DNA from: Lysobacteraceae bacterium | GTDB lineage: Bacteria > Pseudomonadota > Gammaproteobacteria > Xanthomonadales > Rhodanobacteraceae | Assembly: GCA_021372495.1 (NCBI GenBank) | Contig: JAJFUF010000045.1 | Span: 62,001 to 126,000 of the forward strand | Length of the DNA stretch: 64,000 nucleotides | Reading direction: 5' to 3' | Shown: in pieces, positions 27,268-35,974 of the stretch | Layout of the letters: the number at the start of each line of letters is the position of its first letter | Position numbering within the stretch: position 1 is the stretch's first letter | Notes under the pieces: model-generated | Seen by the model: only the letters and a program-made list of their open reading frames with translations | Told to the model about the DNA's origin: nothing | Databases searched by the model: none | Translations under genes and position numbers: made by a program

Positions 27268-28182
27268 TCAGCGGCCCAGCAGTTCGGCCAGCACCGCCAT
27301 GCGCACGAACACGCCGTTGGCGACCTGCGCGAGGATGCGCGACTGCGGCCCGTCGGCGACCGCGTCGGCGATCTCGATGCCGCGGTTGATCGGGCCGGGG
27401 TGCATTACCAGGCAGCCCGGCCGTGCCAGCGCCAGGCGGCGCGCGTCGAGGCCGTAGCGCGCGAAGTAGGCGCCGTCGTCGGGCAGCGCGGCGTCGACGA
27501 TGCGCTCCTTCTGGATGCGCAGCATGATCGCCACGTCGGCGCCCCGCAGCGCGGTGTCGAAATCCTCGCCGATGCGGCAGCCCGGGAACTCCGCCGGGTC
27601 GGGCTGCAGCGCCGGCGGCGCGCACAGGCGGATCTCGCCGACGCCGAGCGCGGCCAGCGCGTGCACGTCGGAGCGCGCCACGCGCGAGTGGCGGATGTCG
27701 CCGCAGATCACCACGGCCAGGTTCTCGAAGTCGGGGCGCTGCTGGCGGATGGTCAGCGCGTCCAGCAGGCCCTGGGTGGGATGCGCGCGCTGGCCGTCGC
27801 CGGCGTTGACCACGGCGACGGCGCTGGTCGCGTGGCGCGCCAGCAGTTCCGGCGTGCCGTTCTCCTTGTGCCGCACCACCAGCGCGTCGAGGCGCATCGC
27901 CTCCAGCGTGTGCAGCGTGTCGAGCAGCGATTCGCCCTTGTTGGTCGAGGACAGCGCAACGTCGAAGTTGACCACGTCGGCGCCGAGGCGCTTGGCGGCC
28001 AGTTCGAACGAGGTGCGCGTGCGCGTGGAGTGCTCGAAGAACAGGTTGAGCACGGTGCGCCCGGCGAGCAGGTCGCGCGGCGCGCCGTCGTGGCGGATCG
28101 CCTCCGCGCGGTCGAGCAGGCGCACTAGCGCGGTGCGGTCGAGGCCTTCGAGGGTGGTGAGGTGGCGCAGACGGTCGGTCAT
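27268..28182 (-). CDS. pyrB: Aspartate carbamoyltransferase, catalytic chain
   Basis: This 304-residue enzyme forms carbamoyl aspartate in pyrimidine synthesis. The carbamoyl phosphate motif is FFEHSTRTRTSFE, the second STNKGESLLDT, and the aspartate side includes HPGPINRGIEI. No pyrI or inactive pyrC partner is adjacent. The ATG at 28182 overlaps the ruvX stop by four bases, which fixes the start. The yqgE-ruvX-pyrB order is conserved in Pseudomonas and relatives. Confidence 0.96.
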   Translation of the reverse strand: MTDRLRHLTTLEGLDRTALVRLLDRAEAIRHDGAPRDLLAGRTVLNLFFEHSTRTRTSFELAAKRLGADVVNFDVALSSTNKGESLLDTLHTLEAMRLDALVVRHKENGTPELLARHATSAVAVVNAGDGQRAHPTQGLLDALTIRQQRPDFENLAVVICGDIRHSRVARSDVHALAALGVGEIRLCAPPALQPDPAEFPGCRIGEDFDTALRGADVAIMLRIQKERIVDAALPDDGAYFARYGLDARRLALARPGCLVMHPGPINRGIEIADAVADGPQSRILAQVANGVFVRMAVLAELLGR

Positions 28183-28601
28183 GGGTGCGAAGCGAGCCAG
28201 CTTTCCAGAATGACGGCGGCGGCCAGCGCGTCGATCGCCTGCGCGTCGCGGCGGCGCTTCAGGCCGGCGGCGCGCTGCGCGGCGAAGCGCTGCGCCGCCT
28301 CCTGCGAGGTGTGACGTTCGTCGGCGAGGTGCACGGGCAGGCGATAGCGCTTTTCCAGCCGGCGCGCGAACGCGCGCGCGCCGCGGCTGGCAGGCTGCTC
28401 GCCGCCGTCCAGGGTCAGCGGCAGGCCGACCACCAGCGCCTCGGGTTTCCATTCGGCCAGCAGCGCGTCGAGGCGGGCCCAGTCGGGATCGCCGCCCTGC
28501 GCGGCCAGCGTGTCGAGCTCGCGCGCATCGGCCGTGAGCCGGTTGCCCACCGCGACGCCGATCGTGCGCGTGCCGTAATCGAATCCGAGCACGCAACTCA
28601 T
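28179..28601 (-). CDS. ruvX: RuvX/YqgF family Holliday junction resolvase-like nuclease
   Basis: This 140-residue RNase H-fold protein starts with LGFDYGTRTIGVAVGN, the family signature with the first catalytic Asp; VVGLPLTLDGGEQP and LADERHTSQEA carry further conserved acids, and DAQAIDALAAAVILESWL ends the domain. Work in E. coli links YqgF to 16S rRNA 5' processing. It overlaps yqgE and pyrB by four bases on each side, so the three genes are coupled. Confidence 0.94.
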   Translation of the reverse strand: MSCVLGFDYGTRTIGVAVGNRLTADARELDTLAAQGGDPDWARLDALLAEWKPEALVVGLPLTLDGGEQPASRGARAFARRLEKRYRLPVHLADERHTSQEAAQRFAAQRAAGLKRRRDAQAIDALAAAVILESWLASHP

Positions 28602-29161
28602 GCGTGCCCGGCGTAACCGGTGAGCTGGGCGACGTCCACCCCGACCAGCGCGGCGGCGGCGCTCCAGCGCTGCTCCAGCGGCGTCTCGAACAGGATCTGC
28701 TCGCTGGCCTCGACGGTCAGCCAACTGTTGTCGCGCACTTCCTGCTCGAGCTGCCCGGCGCTCCAGCCGGCGTAGCCCAGCGCGACCAGCGCGCGGCGCG
28801 GCCCGCGGCCTCCCGCGATCGCCGCGAGGATGTCGCGCGAGGTGGTGATCGCCAGCCGCTCGCTGATGCGGAAGCTGGAGTCCCAGTCGCCGCTCGCCTC
28901 GTGCAGCACGAAGCCGCGCTCCGGCTGCACCGGTCCGCCGAACAGCACCGGCGCCTCGCTGATGCCGCTGTCCTCGCACGACAGCTTCATCTGTGCCAGC
29001 ACGTCGCCGAGGCAGTAGTCGGAGACGCGGTTGACCAGCAGCCCCATCGCCCCTTCCTCGCCGTGCTGGCACAGGAAGGTGACGCTGCGCGCGAACTGCG
29101 AATCGCCGAGCGCGGGCATGGCGATCAGGAAATGGCCGGAGAGGAAGGTGGGCTCGCGCAT
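28598..29161 (-). CDS. yqgE: YqgE/AlgH family protein
   Basis: This 187-residue protein shows the family pattern: LSGHFLIAMPALGDSQFARSV at the start, GAMGLLVNR, VLFGGPVQPERGFVLHE and GYAGWSAGQLEQEV. The role is not settled; AlgH was first tied to alginate control. It is the first gene of yqgE-ruvX-pyrB. The ATG at 29161 follows a TACAAT box by only six bases, without a Shine-Dalgarno site, suggesting a leaderless mRNA. A large repeat element separates it from tonB. Confidence 0.94.
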   Translation of the reverse strand: MREPTFLSGHFLIAMPALGDSQFARSVTFLCQHGEEGAMGLLVNRVSDYCLGDVLAQMKLSCEDSGISEAPVLFGGPVQPERGFVLHEASGDWDSSFRISERLAITTSRDILAAIAGGRGPRRALVALGYAGWSAGQLEQEVRDNSWLTVEASEQILFETPLEQRWSAAAALVGVDVAQLTGYAGHA

Positions 29162-29167
29162 GGCGAC

Positions 29168-29173
29168 ATTGTA
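29168..29173 (-). promoter_or_regulatory. Candidate -10 box for a leaderless yqgE transcript
   Basis: TACAAT, then GTCGCC, then the yqgE ATG. It would give yqgE-ruvX-pyrB a promoter of its own downstream of the repeat element. Confidence 0.5.
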
Positions 29174-29183
29174 CGCGGAGCGG

Positions 29184-29453
29184 AGAGTAGGGAGTGGGGA
29201 GTAGGGAGACGGAAAGAAATGATGCGCAGCATGGAGCGTATGCCGCCATCATGGTCCCGCAGGATTTCCATCTCGTCATTCCGGCGCAAGCCGGAATCCA
29301 GTGCCTTTACGCACATTTGCATGACGGTTCTGCGTGGCGTGCTCTGCACGGTTCATCCAACTGGATTCCGGCTTGCGCCGGAATGACGGGCGTGCACTAA
29401 GCTTTTCCGTCTCCCCACTTCCTACTCCCTACTTCCCACTCCCCACTCCCTGC
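29184..29453. repeat. Composite repeat element: heptamer arrays around a 28-base inverted repeat
   Basis: The left arm holds heptamers of the type GTAGGGA/GTGGGGA (about 29184-29208), ending GGGAGACGGAAAG. The right arm, on the other strand, holds six or so heptamers of the same type (29409-29453), also ending GGGGAGACGG and then GGAAAAGCT (29408-29400). Inside lies a perfect 28-base inverted repeat (separate entry). The whole fills the gap between tonB and yqgE; nothing in it looks coding. Confidence 0.85.
29274..29388. repeat. Perfect 28-base inverted repeat (CGTCATTCCGGC type)
   Basis: The arms 29274-29301 and 29361-29388 are exact reverse complements, beginning CGTCATTCCGGCGCAAGCC. Each arm is itself a hairpin. 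Very similar ATTCCGGCGnAAGCCGGAATCC palindromes are widespread intergenic repeats in proteobacteria. A 59-base spacer separates the arms. The hairpin at 53183-53216 is related. Confidence 0.9.
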
Positions 29454-29458
29454 CCTCC

Positions 29459-30319
29459 TCACCGATTGCGCAGGATGTCGCCCGGCAGGAACTGCCAGGT
29501 GCGCGTGATGTACAGCTCGTCGATGCGGTCGTCGCGGTGCGGGAACGGCGGGAACGGCGCGGCCAGGCGCACGATGCGCATGGCGGCGTCGTCCAGCACC
29601 TTGTGCCCGCTGGACTGGATCACGTCGAGGCTCTTGATCGTGCCGTCGCGGTTCAGGCCGACGGTCAGCACCAGGTCGCCGTGCAACTGGCGGCGGCGCG
29701 CCTCGTCGGGGTAGTTCAGGTTGCCGACGCGCTCGATGCGCGTCACCCATGCCTTCATGTAGGCGGCGTAGGCGTATTCGCGGGTGTTGGCGGAGATGAA
29801 CTTCTTGCGCGGGCGCTTGGCGTAGGCCTCGGCCTCCTGGCGCACCTCGGCGGCCAGCCGCGCTATTTCCAGACGGCGGTCGACGGCCAGCTCGGCGCGC
29901 TGCTGCGCGTCCAGCGGCTGCGCGCGACGGTCGGGGTCGCTGGGCGCGTGGTAGTCCGAGTGCGCGCGGGTCAGCACCTCGGGACCGCTGGGGTCGCTGC
30001 GCTCGGGCGCCGCGGGCGTCAGCGGCCGCGGCGCGACGCCCGGGTCGGACTTCGGCAGCGGGCTGGAGAACGGCTGCGACGGCCGGTGCGCGCGGTTGGA
30101 ATCGCCGCCGCCGGCGTTGCTGGCCTGGGCGAGGAAGTCGGCTTTCTTCGGCGCCTCGGCGTTGGCCGAGGCCACCAGGGTCACGTCCAGCGCCGGCAGG
30201 CTCGGCCGCGGCTTGGCGAACTCGAAAGTGAGGCCGAGCGCCACCACCGCATGCACGATCAGCGAGAACAGCAGGGTGACGCCGAAGCGGTCGGCGCTGG
30301 TGCGGGCAGGGTTGCTCAC
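29459..30319 (-). CDS. TonB family energy-transducer-like protein
   Basis: This 286-residue protein has an N-terminal membrane anchor (FGVTLLFSLIVHAVVALGLTF, about residues 12-32) with the SxxxH-type His of TonB, a Pro/Ser/Asp-rich linker, a charged helix and a C-terminal TonB domain (YPDEARRRQLHGDLVLTVGLNRDGTIKSLDVIQSSGHKVLDDAAMRIVR). No exbB or exbD is adjacent. It overlaps gshB by four bases; this gshB-tonB pair is conserved beside pil-chp genes in Pseudomonas, where the protein has been linked to twitching. Confidence 0.9.
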   Translation of the reverse strand: MSNPARTSADRFGVTLLFSLIVHAVVALGLTFEFAKPRPSLPALDVTLVASANAEAPKKADFLAQASNAGGGDSNRAHRPSQPFSSPLPKSDPGVAPRPLTPAAPERSDPSGPEVLTRAHSDYHAPSDPDRRAQPLDAQQRAELAVDRRLEIARLAAEVRQEAEAYAKRPRKKFISANTREYAYAAYMKAWVTRIERVGNLNYPDEARRRQLHGDLVLTVGLNRDGTIKSLDVIQSSGHKVLDDAAMRIVRLAAPFPPFPHRDDRIDELYITRTWQFLPGDILRNR

Positions 30320-31260
30320 GTACGGGCTTCGATCGCGTCGAACAACGTCCCGGCGATGTTAATGCCGAACTGCGCGTCCAGCTCGCGGATGCAGGTCGGG
30401 GATGTGACGTTGATCTCGGTCAGCCAGTCGCCGATCACGTCGAGGCCGACGAAGACCAGGCCGCGGCGTTTCAGCTCGGGGCCGATCTGCGCGGCGATCC
30501 AGCGGTCGCGTTCGCTCAGCGGGATGCCCTCGCCGCGGCCGCCGGCGGCGAGGTTGCCGCGGAAGTCGGTGCCCTGCGGGATGCGCGCCAGCGCGTACGG
30601 CACCGGTTCGCCGTCGACCATCAGGATGCGCTTGTCGCCCTTGACGATCTCCGGGATGTAGCGCTGCGCCACCGCGAGCTGGCTGCCGTCGCCGAGCACG
30701 GTCTCGAGGATCACGTTGAGGTTGGGGTCGTCGTGGCGGGTGCGGAAGATGCCGCGGCCGCCCATGCCGTCCAGCGGCTTGACCACGATCTCGCCGTGCT
30801 CGGCGGCGAAGCGCTTCAGCTCGTCGCGGTCGCGCGCCACCAGGCTGGGCGGGCAGCACTGCGGGAACTGCAGCGAGAACAGCTTCTCGTTGGCGTCGCG
30901 CAGGCCCTGCGGATCGTTCACCACCAGCGCGCCGGCGCGCTGGGCCAGCTCCAGCACCATGGTGTCGTAGAGGAACTGGGCGTCGAACGGCGGGTCGCAG
31001 CGCGCGAGGATCACGTCTGCCGCGCGCAGTTCCTGCCACTGCGCGTCACCCAGTTCGAACCAGCCCGCCGGATCGTCGCGCACGCTGAGCGGCGCCAGGC
31101 GTGCGCAGGGTGTGCCGTCGCGCACGGCAAGGTCGCTTCGCGTCATGTATAGCAATCGGTGACCGCGGCGCTGCGCTTCCAGCAGCATCGCGAAAGTGGA
31201 GTCCTTGCGGATCTTGATCTTGGCGATCGGGTCCATCAGGACGGCGACGGTCAGCGGCAT
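30316..31260 (-). CDS. gshB: Glutathione synthetase
   Basis: The 314-residue ATP-grasp enzyme joins gamma-glutamylcysteine and glycine. Family marks are VLMDPIAKIKIRKDSTFAMLLEAQ near the N-terminus, LARCDPPFD, the ATP-binding VVKPLDGMGGRGIFR and, near the end, FVGLDVIGDWLTEINVTSPT. It is divergent from pilG, as in other gammaproteobacteria. Its stop overlaps the tonB ATG. Confidence 0.97.
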   Translation of the reverse strand: MPLTVAVLMDPIAKIKIRKDSTFAMLLEAQRRGHRLLYMTRSDLAVRDGTPCARLAPLSVRDDPAGWFELGDAQWQELRAADVILARCDPPFDAQFLYDTMVLELAQRAGALVVNDPQGLRDANEKLFSLQFPQCCPPSLVARDRDELKRFAAEHGEIVVKPLDGMGGRGIFRTRHDDPNLNVILETVLGDGSQLAVAQRYIPEIVKGDKRILMVDGEPVPYALARIPQGTDFRGNLAAGGRGEGIPLSERDRWIAAQIGPELKRRGLVFVGLDVIGDWLTEINVTSPTCIRELDAQFGINIAGTLFDAIEART

Positions 31261-31501
31261 GGGCGGTCTCCGGCGAATTCAGGCAGCGGCATAAATGTTT
31301 GCGGGCAGCCACTTAGGGGCTCAACTTGACAGCTTTGATAAACATTGGTTAAACAGCCGTCATCAGTCAGTGAGCGATGCGATCGGGCCGCGGACCGAGG
31401 GTGCCGGGGCCTGACGCAGTCGCGGGCGCAATGGACGGCAGCGGCACGCGACTTGCAAGCATATTTTGCCGAACCCTTGAGGTGGCGGCTGGGGGTCGAG
31501 A
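31261..31501. promoter_or_regulatory. Divergent promoter region gshB / pilG
   Basis: A 240-base gap with an unusually AT-rich stretch (31318-31375). A perfect TTGACA lies at 31326-31331 on the plus strand; 17 bases later is TTAAAC (31349-31354), a poor -10. The nearby GATAAACA and GTTAAACA look like an imperfect direct repeat and could be a binding site. The pilG operon promoter is most likely here. Confidence 0.5.
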
Positions 31502-31903
31502 GTGGAAGACAACGCAAAACAGGGCGGCCTCACCGGGCTGCGCGTGATGGTCATCGACGATTCCAAGACCATTCGACGTACCGCCGAGACCCTGCTCAAG
31601 AAGGAAGGCTGCGAGGTGGTGACCGCGGTGGACGGCTTCGAGGCCCTCTCCAAGATCTCCGACCTGCAGCCGCACATCATTTTCGTCGACATCATGATGC
31701 CGCGCCTGGACGGCTACCAGACCTGCGCGCTGATCAAGAACAACCAGATGTTCCGTTCGACACCGGTGATCATGCTCAGCTCCAAGGACGGGCTGTTCGA
31801 CAAGGCGCGCGGCCGCATCGTCGGCTCGGAACAGTACCTGACCAAACCGTTCACGCGCGAGGAACTGCTCGGGGCGATCCGTCGGCACGTCGAGCTGAAG
31901 TGA
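31502..31903 (+). CDS. pilG: Twitching motility response regulator PilG
   Basis: This 133-residue single-domain CheY-like protein receives phosphate from ChpA and promotes pilus extension and cAMP signalling in Pseudomonas. The receiver has the acidic pair D19-D20 in VMVIDDSKT, the phospho-acceptor D63 in IIFVDIMMPRLDGY and K115 in QYLTKPF. The GTG at 31502 matches the family N-terminus. First gene of the pil-chp operon. Confidence 0.95.
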   Translation: MEDNAKQGGLTGLRVMVIDDSKTIRRTAETLLKKEGCEVVTAVDGFEALSKISDLQPHIIFVDIMMPRLDGYQTCALIKNNQMFRSTPVIMLSSKDGLFDKARGRIVGSEQYLTKPFTREELLGAIRRHVELK

Positions 31904-31937
31904 CGACGGCGGGCTGCGCGCACCACAGGGGGTATTC

Positions 31938-32309
31938 ATGGCACACATCTTCATCATCGACGATTCGCCGACCGACGTGCGCGTGTTCACCACGTTGCTG
32001 GAGAAGGCCGGGCACAAGGTGTCCAGCGCGGCCAGCGCCGAGGACGGCATCACCGCGGTCAAGCGCGCCAAGCCCGACCTGGTGATCATGGACGTGATCA
32101 TGCCGGGCATGAACGGCTTCCAGGCGACGCGCACGCTGTCGCGCGACCCGGATACCGCGAACATCCCGATCCTGATCATCACCACCAAGTCGATGGAAAC
32201 CGACCGCGTCTGGGGCCTGCGCCAGGGCGCGAAGGACTTCCTCACCAAGCCGGTGAGCGAGAAGGAACTGCTGACGCGCATCCACAACCTGCTTCCGAAT
32301 GCTGCCTGA
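31938..32309 (+). CDS. pilH: Twitching motility response regulator PilH
   Basis: This 123-residue receiver acts opposite to PilG, favouring retraction or serving as phosphate sink. D8-D9 in IFIIDDSPTDV, D52 in LVIMDVIMPGMNGFQATR and Lys in KDFLTKPVS form the active site. AGGGGG lies five bases before the ATG. It is 34 bases downstream of pilG. Confidence 0.95.
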   Translation: MAHIFIIDDSPTDVRVFTTLLEKAGHKVSSAASAEDGITAVKRAKPDLVIMDVIMPGMNGFQATRTLSRDPDTANIPILIITTKSMETDRVWGLRQGAKDFLTKPVSEKELLTRIHNLLPNAA

Positions 32310-32322
32310 GGCCGCCGCCATC

Positions 32323-32868
32323 ATGAGCGCTGGCACGTCGCTGATGCCGTTCGAGCTGCTTGCCGAGTACGAGCGCCGCAGCCTGGCGCACGTGGCCGGC
32401 ATGCCCGAGCAGATCGAGGCGCCGGGCCTGTGGCGCGGCATCGGCTTCCGCGTGGGCATGTGGTACTTCGTCAGCAGCATCGCCGAGGTGAACGAAATCC
32501 TGACCATGCCGACGCTGGCGCCGGTGCCGGGCACGCGCGGATGGCTGCTCGGCGTGGCCAACGTGCGCGGCAACCTGGTGCCGGTCGCGGACCTGCGCCA
32601 GTTCCTGACCGGCGAGCGCGGCCACGTGTCGGACCAGAGCCGCGTCCTGCTGGTGCGCCAGCACGGCGGCGGCGTCGGGCTGCTGGTGGACGAGGTGCTG
32701 GGCCAGCGCAACCTCACCGAGGAGCAGCGCGTCGGCGCTGCCGCCGAGGAAGACGAGCGACTGGTGCGGTTCGTGGCGGAAAACGTGATGTTGGGGGAAA
32801 CGCGCTGGGGCATGTTCAGCATGACCAACCTGGTGCGTGCGCCGGATTTCCAGCAGGCCGCGGCATGA
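32323..32868 (+). CDS. pilI: CheW-like coupling protein PilI
   Basis: This 181-residue adaptor links receptor PilJ to kinase ChpA. The CheW fold is seen as GIGFRVGMWYFVSSIAEVNEIL, GWLLGVANVRGNLVPVADLRQFL and LLVDEVLGQRNL. The ATG at 32323 (MSAGTSLMPFELL) aligns with other PilI starts and is used; an ATG at 32299 would add eight residues and overlap pilH by 11 bases. Confidence 0.93.
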   Translation: MSAGTSLMPFELLAEYERRSLAHVAGMPEQIEAPGLWRGIGFRVGMWYFVSSIAEVNEILTMPTLAPVPGTRGWLLGVANVRGNLVPVADLRQFLTGERGHVSDQSRVLLVRQHGGGVGLLVDEVLGQRNLTEEQRVGAAAEEDERLVRFVAENVMLGETRWGMFSMTNLVRAPDFQQAAA

Positions 32869-32897
32869 ACCCGGACTGCGACAGGGTGAGGTGAAGC

Positions 32898-34931
32898 ATG
32901 AGTACGACGTCGGGGGCAATCGGTAAGGAACGCAGCCATGGTCTGCTGATTTTCGTCATGGTGCTGGCGTTCCTGGTCGCCGTGGTGGACTTCGTCTGGT
33001 TGAACATCAAGAACGACCAGGAACGCCAGGCCGCCCAGTTGACCGCGCAGATCCAGGTGGTGTCGCAGCAGATCTCGAAGTACGCGTTCGAGGCGGCCGG
33101 CGGCAACATCGAGTCGTTCAACGAGCTCGACAGTACCCGCAATGCGCTGGACTCCAGCGTGCAGCGCCTCGACAAGGGCGATGCGAAGACCGGCATGCCC
33201 GGCTACGCCCACGCGGCGGCCGGCGTCGGCAACTCGCTGGCCGCGCTGACCCAGGCCTGGAACCAGCTCAACGGCGACGTCAGCAAGGTGCTGGCCAACC
33301 GCGCACTGGTGCTGAATTCCGCCGACCAGGCCGGCCAGTTCGCACGGCAGATGCCGATCCTGAACTCGCGCATGGACGAGGTGGTTAACATCCTGCAGCA
33401 GCGCAACGGCAGCGCGGCGCAGACCTTCACCGCCGCGCGCCAGATGCTGCTGGCCGACCGCATGATCCGCCGCGTGCAGGAGATCCTGCAGGGCGGCGAA
33501 GGCGCCGCCACCGCCGCCGACGGCCTGTCGCGCGACGCGCAGCTCTACAGCGCGGTGCTGAAGGGCCTGGTCGAGGGCAACCCCGACTTCAACATCCGCG
33601 CGATGGACAACGCCAGCGCGCGGCAGATCCTCGAGGACATCCAGAAGACCTGGGGCCAGCTCGGCGACCCGGTGCAGAAGCTGGTCACCGCCGCGCCGAC
33701 CCTGCAGGACGTCAAGGACGCCGCCAACCAGGCCTCGCTGGATTCGCAGAACGTGCTGCTGCGCGCCAACGAGGTATCGACCAACCTCGGCAAGCTGCCC
33801 ACCCTGCGGCCGTTCCCGAACCTGATCATCGGCGCCATCGCGGCGTTGATCACCCTGGTCTGCGCGGTCGTGCTGGCGTGGGCGCTGATCAACGACCAGC
33901 GCCGTCGCGGCCAGGTCACCACCGAGCTGAACCAGCGCAACCAGGAGGCGATTCTGCGCCTGCTGGACGAGATGGGCTCGCTGGCCGAAGGCGACCTCAC
34001 GGTGAAGGCCACCGTGACCGAGGACATCACCGGCGCGATCGCCGATTCGGTCAACTTCGCGGTGGAAGCGCTGCGCAGCCTGGTGACCACGATCAACGAG
34101 ACCGCCGTGCAGGTGTCGGCGGCCGCGCAGGAAACGCAGGCGACCGCGATGCACCTCGCCGAGGCCGCCGAGCATCAGGCGCAGCAGATCACCTCGGCGT
34201 CGGCGGCGATCAACGAGATCGCGGTGTCGATCGACGAGGTGTCGAAGAACTCGGCCGAATCGGCGGAGGTCGCGCAGCGCTCGGTGCAGATCGCCTCCAA
34301 GGGCGCCGGCATCGTGCGCCAGACGATCCAGGGCATGGACTCGATCCGCGAGCAGATCCAGGAGACCTCGAAGCGCATCAAGCGCCTCGGTGAGTCCTCG
34401 CAGGAAATCGGCTCGATCGTCGAACTGATCAACGACATCGCCGAGCAGACCAACATTCTCGCCCTGAACGCAGCCATCCAGGCCGCCTCGGCCGGCGAAG
34501 CGGGCCGCGGCTTCGCGGTGGTTGCCGACGAGGTGCAGCGACTCGCGGAGCGCGCGTCGAACGCGACCAAGCGCATCGAGACGCTGGTGCAGACGATTCA
34601 GTCCGATACCAACGAGGCAGTCAGCTCGATGGAGCAGACCACCGCCGAGGTGGTCGCCGGCGCGCGCCTGGCCGAGGACGCCGGCACCGCGCTGGGCGAG
34701 ATCGAAAAGGTGTCGAACGACCTCGCCGACCTGATTCAGAACATCTCCGAGGCGGCGCGCCAGCAGTCCGCCGCGGCGACCAACATCTCGGCGACCATGA
34801 ACGTGATTCAGGAGATCACCGCGCAGACCTCGGTCGGCGCCAGCCAGACCGCCGAGTCGATCGGCAACCTGGCCCAGCTCGCCGCCGACCTGCGCCGCTC
34901 GGTCGCCGACTTCAAGCTGCCGAACTACTGA
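32898..34931 (+). CDS. pilJ: Type IV pilus methyl-accepting chemotaxis receptor PilJ
   Basis: This 677-residue receptor has a first membrane segment at about residues 16-36 ([20 protein letters not shown]), a large periplasmic part made of PilJ-type helical modules, a second membrane segment at about 314-335 ([20 protein letters not shown]), a HAMP-like linker and a cytoplasmic signalling coiled coil. The hairpin tip is [31 protein letters not shown] (about 515-545), with Gln-Ala-Ala-Ser in place of the usual Glu-Ala-Ala-Arg. It probably senses surface contact or the pilin itself, as in Pseudomonas. Confidence 0.96.
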   Translation: MSTTSGAIGKERSHGLLIFVMVLAFLVAVVDFVWLNIKNDQERQAAQLTAQIQVVSQQISKYAFEAAGGNIESFNELDSTRNALDSSVQRLDKGDAKTGMPGYAHAAAGVGNSLAALTQAWNQLNGDVSKVLANRALVLNSADQAGQFARQMPILNSRMDEVVNILQQRNGSAAQTFTAARQMLLADRMIRRVQEILQGGEGAATAADGLSRDAQLYSAVLKGLVEGNPDFNIRAMDNASARQILEDIQKTWGQLGDPVQKLVTAAPTLQDVKDAANQASLDSQNVLLRANEVSTNLGKLPTLRPFPNLIIGAIAALITLVCAVVLAWALINDQRRRGQVTTELNQRNQEAILRLLDEMGSLAEGDLTVKATVTEDITGAIADSVNFAVEALRSLVTTINETAVQVSAAAQETQATAMHLAEAAEHQAQQITSASAAINEIAVSIDEVSKNSAESAEVAQRSVQIASKGAGIVRQTIQGMDSIREQIQETSKRIKRLGESSQEIGSIVELINDIAEQTNILALNAAIQAASAGEAGRGFAVVADEVQRLAERASNATKRIETLVQTIQSDTNEAVSSMEQTTAEVVAGARLAEDAGTALGEIEKVSNDLADLIQNISEAARQQSAAATNISATMNVIQEITAQTSVGASQTAESIGNLAQLAADLRRSVADFKLPNY

Positions 34932-35092
34932 TCGGGAGAGGTCCGCAGGATCGTGCATGTCCGTGTCCGCGAACGCCGCCATGACCGCATCCGCCGCGCC
35001 CCCCGCAGGCGCGGCGCGGCGGCCCGTGCGGCGGCGGGCTTGACGCCGGCGCATGCCGGCGGCGCGGTTTGAACGTGGAGGATGAACCAGGC

Positions 35093-35965
35093 ATGGCGCT
35101 CGCGTTCAGTCCGCTGCCGTCCGTCCCGTCGCTGCTGCCGATGGACGACGCCGAGTTCGCCCGCTGGGTGCGCCTGCTGGAGGCGCGCACCGGCGTGGTG
35201 GTCGCGCCGGAGCGCAAGCCGTTCCTGGTCGGCGCGGTGCGCGCGCGCATGCGCGAGGCCGGTTTTGCCGACTACGCCAGCTACTACGCGCACGTCAGCG
35301 CGGAGGGCTCCGGCCTGGTCGAGTGGGCCACGCTGGTCGATCGGCTGACCGTCCACGAGACCCGCTTCTTCCGCCACCCGCCGTCGCTGCAACTGATCGC
35401 CGAGCGCTGGCTGCCGGAGCAGTTGCGCGACGGTGCGCGCGCCATGCACGCGTGGAGCATCGGCTGCGCCAGCGGCGAGGAGGCGTACAGCCTGGCGATG
35501 GTGCTGGACCGCAAGCTGGCGCCGGGCGGCGCCGATGCGCAGGCCTACGTCGGCGTCACCGCAACCGACGTCAGCCATGCCGCGCTGGCGGCCGCGCGCA
35601 GCGCGGTCTATCCCGCCACGAGGCTCGGCGAGATCCCGCCGGAATACCGCGCCGACTACGTGCAGATGCTGGACGGCGAGAGCTTCACCGTGATCGAGCG
35701 CCTGCGCCGGCGGGTCGGCTTCGCGATGCTCAACCTGCTCGACGTCGCGCAGGCGCCGCTGAAGCAGCTCGACCTGATCTACTGCCAGAACGTGCTGATC
35801 TATTTCGCCCGCGAGCGCCGCCGCGAGCTGCTGGCAACGCTGGCCGGCCTGCTCAGGCCGGGCGGCCTGCTGCTGCTCGGCGCCGGCGAGGTCACCGCAT
35901 TCGCGCACCCGTTGCTCACCCGCGTGGCCTGCCCCGGCACGCTCGCTTACCTGCGCAACCGTTGA
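35093..35965 (+). CDS. pilK: CheR-type protein methyltransferase PilK
   Basis: This 290-residue SAM-dependent enzyme should methylate glutamates of PilJ. The N-terminal helical CheR domain (residues about 20-80) precedes the methyltransferase domain with the SAM-binding SIGCASGEEAYSLAM and, later, DLIYCQNVLIYF. VHETRFFRHP is the family RFFR motif. The ATG at 35093 is chosen; GGAGG is 11 bases upstream, and the in-frame TTG at 35069 and GTG at 35075 are alternatives. About 160 bases of GC-rich sequence without a visible gene separate it from pilJ. Confidence 0.94.
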   Translation: MALAFSPLPSVPSLLPMDDAEFARWVRLLEARTGVVVAPERKPFLVGAVRARMREAGFADYASYYAHVSAEGSGLVEWATLVDRLTVHETRFFRHPPSLQLIAERWLPEQLRDGARAMHAWSIGCASGEEAYSLAMVLDRKLAPGGADAQAYVGVTATDVSHAALAAARSAVYPATRLGEIPPEYRADYVQMLDGESFTVIERLRRRVGFAMLNLLDVAQAPLKQLDLIYCQNVLIYFARERRRELLATLAGLLRPGGLLLLGAGEVTAFAHPLLTRVACPGTLAYLRNR

Positions 35966-35974
35966 GGCACGCGC

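Noticed and set aside
31326..31354. Consensus sigma-70 promoter for pilG
   Set aside because: The -35 TTGACA is perfect but the hexamer at 17 bases (TTAAAC) matches the -10 poorly, so I list only a promoter region, not a defined promoter.
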